A stretch of DNA of 64,000 nt from an uncultured Eubacterium sp. Its GTDB lineage: Bacteria > Bacillota > Clostridia > Oscillospirales > Acutalibacteraceae. A program made the translations under genes and the position numbers. The notes beneath the pieces were generated by a model that was not told where the DNA came from, made no database searches, and saw only the letters and a program-made list of their open reading frames with translations. Shown piece by piece: positions 62,832 to 64,000 of this stretch. Location of the stretch: the NCBI RefSeq assembly GCF_934525195.1, contig NZ_CAKSZA010000003.1, forward strand, positions 1 through 64,000. Reading direction: 5' to 3'. How positions within the stretch are numbered: position 1 is the first letter of the stretch; each line of letters starts with the position of its first letter.

Positions 62832-62966
62832 CAAACCTATTTAGCCTCCACTTATTGTAAGGGGTGCGGGTCTCCTGTGGAGACCTCTGCATTTTTAATG
62901 CAGAAGCACCGACCGAACCGGTAGGTGAGACGGTGGCAACACGAAGTGTTGACGGTAGGGTTAAAC
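62832..62966. repeat. Modular palindromic repeat, copy F
   Basis: Contains AGCCTCCACTTATTGTAAGG, GGTCTCC/GGAGACC and TCTGCATT/AATGCAGA hairpins, a GACCGAACCGGTAGGTGAGACGG segment in parts, and at 62932-62955 the exact reverse complement of copy B's 24-base block, followed by TAGGGTT. It lies between purH and purA. Confidence 0.88.
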
Positions 62967-63019
62967 AACCAATATAAATTTATATAAAAATCACCAATTT
63001 ATCACTAAGGAGAATAAAA

Positions 63020-64000
63020 ATGGTACGAGCAATAGTAGGCGCCAACTGGGGCGACGAAGGCAAGGGTAAAATCACAGATATGTTTGCTGAAAAGAGCGAC
63101 ATCGTTATTCGCTTTCAAGGCGGTGCAAACGCAGGTCACACCATCATCAACGAACACGGCAGATTTGCACTTCACTTGATGCCGTCAGGTGTGTGCTATG
63201 ACCACACAACCTGCATCATCGGCAACGGTGTTGCACTCGACATCAACAAGTTTATTTCTGAACTTGAGGATATCAAAAAGGCAGGACTTAATCCAAAGCT
63301 TCTTGTAAGCGACAGAGCACAAATCCTTATGCCATATCACATTTTACTTGACACATACGAGGAAGAAAGACTCGGCAAAAACGCATTCGGTTCAACAAAG
63401 AGTGGTATTGCGCCTTTCTTCTCAGACAAATATTCAAAAATCGGCATTCAGGTTAACGAGCTTTTCGATGACGAAACTCTCAAAGCAAAGCTTAAGAACA
63501 TCTGCACACTCAAGAACCTTACTCTTGAGCATGTTTACCACAAACCGCTTCTCAACGAAGAAGAACTTTACAACACCTGTGTTGAGTACAGAGAAAAGAT
63601 TGCACCATATGTTTGCGACACTCACAAGTACATTGCACAGGCACTCAAAGACGGCAAAAACATCTTGCTTGAAGGTCAGCTCGGCACTCTCAAAGACCCT
63701 GACTTCGGCATTTATCCAATGGTTACTTCATCATCAACACTTGCAGGCTACGGCTGTGTAGGTGCAGGCATTCCGCCTCACGAGGTTAAGGACATTGTTG
63801 TTGTAACAAAGGCATATTCTTCTGCAGTCGGCGCAGGTGAATTTGTTTCTGAAATTTTCGGTGACGAGGCTCAGGAACTCCGTATCCACGGCGGCGACAA
63901 GGGCGAATTCGGCGCAACAACAGGCAGACCGAGAAGAGTCGGTTGGTTCGACTGCGTTGCTTCTCGCTACGGCATTGAATGTCAGGGCGCAACTCAAGTT
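63020..64000 (+). CDS. purA: Adenylosuccinate synthetase, partial (3' end beyond right edge)
   Basis: The frame from ATG at 63020 (TAAGGAGAATAAA upstream) is open to the end, 327 codons of about 425. It shows the P-loop NWGDEGKGKI at residues 9-18 with catalytic Asp, GGANAGHTI near 38 with catalytic His, STKSGIAP near 124, and EGQLGTLKDPDFGIYP near 215. In the last part ATTGRPRRVGWFD is typical. It joins IMP and aspartate with GTP, so purine genes surround the accessory genes here. Confidence 0.95.
   Translation, partial: MVRAIVGANWGDEGKGKITDMFAEKSDIVIRFQGGANAGHTIINEHGRFALHLMPSGVCYDHTTCIIGNGVALDINKFISELEDIKKAGLNPKLLVSDRAQILMPYHILLDTYEEERLGKNAFGSTKSGIAPFFSDKYSKIGIQVNELFDDETLKAKLKNICTLKNLTLEHVYHKPLLNEEELYNTCVEYREKIAPYVCDTHKYIAQALKDGKNILLEGQLGTLKDPDFGIYPMVTSSSTLAGYGCVGAGIPPHEVKDIVVVTKAYSSAVGAGEFVSEIFGDEAQELRIHGGDKGEFGATTGRPRRVGWFDCVASRYGIECQGATQV

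Noticed and set aside
1..64000. CRISPR arrays, tRNA and rRNA genes
   Set aside because: No regularly spaced direct repeats, cloverleaf sequences or rRNA signatures were seen by eye.

Overview
The window reads as chromosome from a gut-type anaerobic Clostridium relative, most likely Ruminococcaceae/Oscillospiraceae. The clues are C-terminal half-dockerin motifs on secreted proteins, Thr-rich linkers, a PPi-type pyruvate phosphate dikinase, a soluble HdrABC/Flox redox operon, L-lactate dehydrogenase with Rex-type boxes, and consensus SigA promoters. No tRNA, rRNA or CRISPR array was seen.

1 to about 17.5 kb is mobile DNA. A Tn4451-like mobilizable transposon end (TnpX-type large serine recombinase overlapping a TnpV gene that runs off the left edge) has inserted into the giant methylase/helicase gene of an older integrative conjugative element and removed its C-terminal helicase lobe. 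The rest of that element follows: two small proteins, a 32-residue membrane peptide, a thioester/CnaB/VaFE surface adhesin, a secreted Cys-rich protein, ParB and ParA. At its right edge is an MqsR-like toxin with an MqsA/Panacea antitoxin under a palindrome-bearing promoter. A second, complete TnpV gene with its own ribosome binding site is nested in another frame inside the helicase gene.

17.5 to 27 kb carries ppdK, glmU, a VanW lipoprotein, a secreted glucosaminidase-type protein, a thioredoxin reductase-like flavoprotein without recognisable NADPH motifs, and an AAEx-family permease. 27.2 to 37.4 kb is one minus-strand operon: fumarase, HdrB, HdrC, HdrA, MvhD/FloxD, two 4Fe-4S proteins, FloxA, and a soluble fumarate reductase-like FrdB/FrdA pair. 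There is no membrane anchor, so the cluster predicts a cytosolic, probably electron-bifurcating NADH-dependent fumarate reductase. The fumarase promoter and the nearby ldh promoter carry Rex-type operators. The permease downstream belongs to the family of the succinate exporter SucE1, so malate, fumarate and succinate handling, export and lactate formation may be tied to NADH level.

38.9 to 44.3 kb holds housekeeping genes (DAHP synthase, ZapA, a U32 peptidase-like protein, Maf, a PHP phosphoesterase). 44.3 to 53.6 kb is a block of secreted proteins: two sharing a CxxC plus half-dockerin tail and a 2191-residue Big2/FIVAR protein. 54 to 64 kb has a PAS-only protein, purL, a CsoR-type repressor, a small membrane protein, two tandem ATP-grasp enzymes, a stand-alone AICAR formyltransferase and purA (cut by the right edge).

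A family of modular palindromic repeats built from exchangeable hairpin cassettes occurs in six intergenic regions from 23 kb to 63 kb and is not seen in the mobile region.
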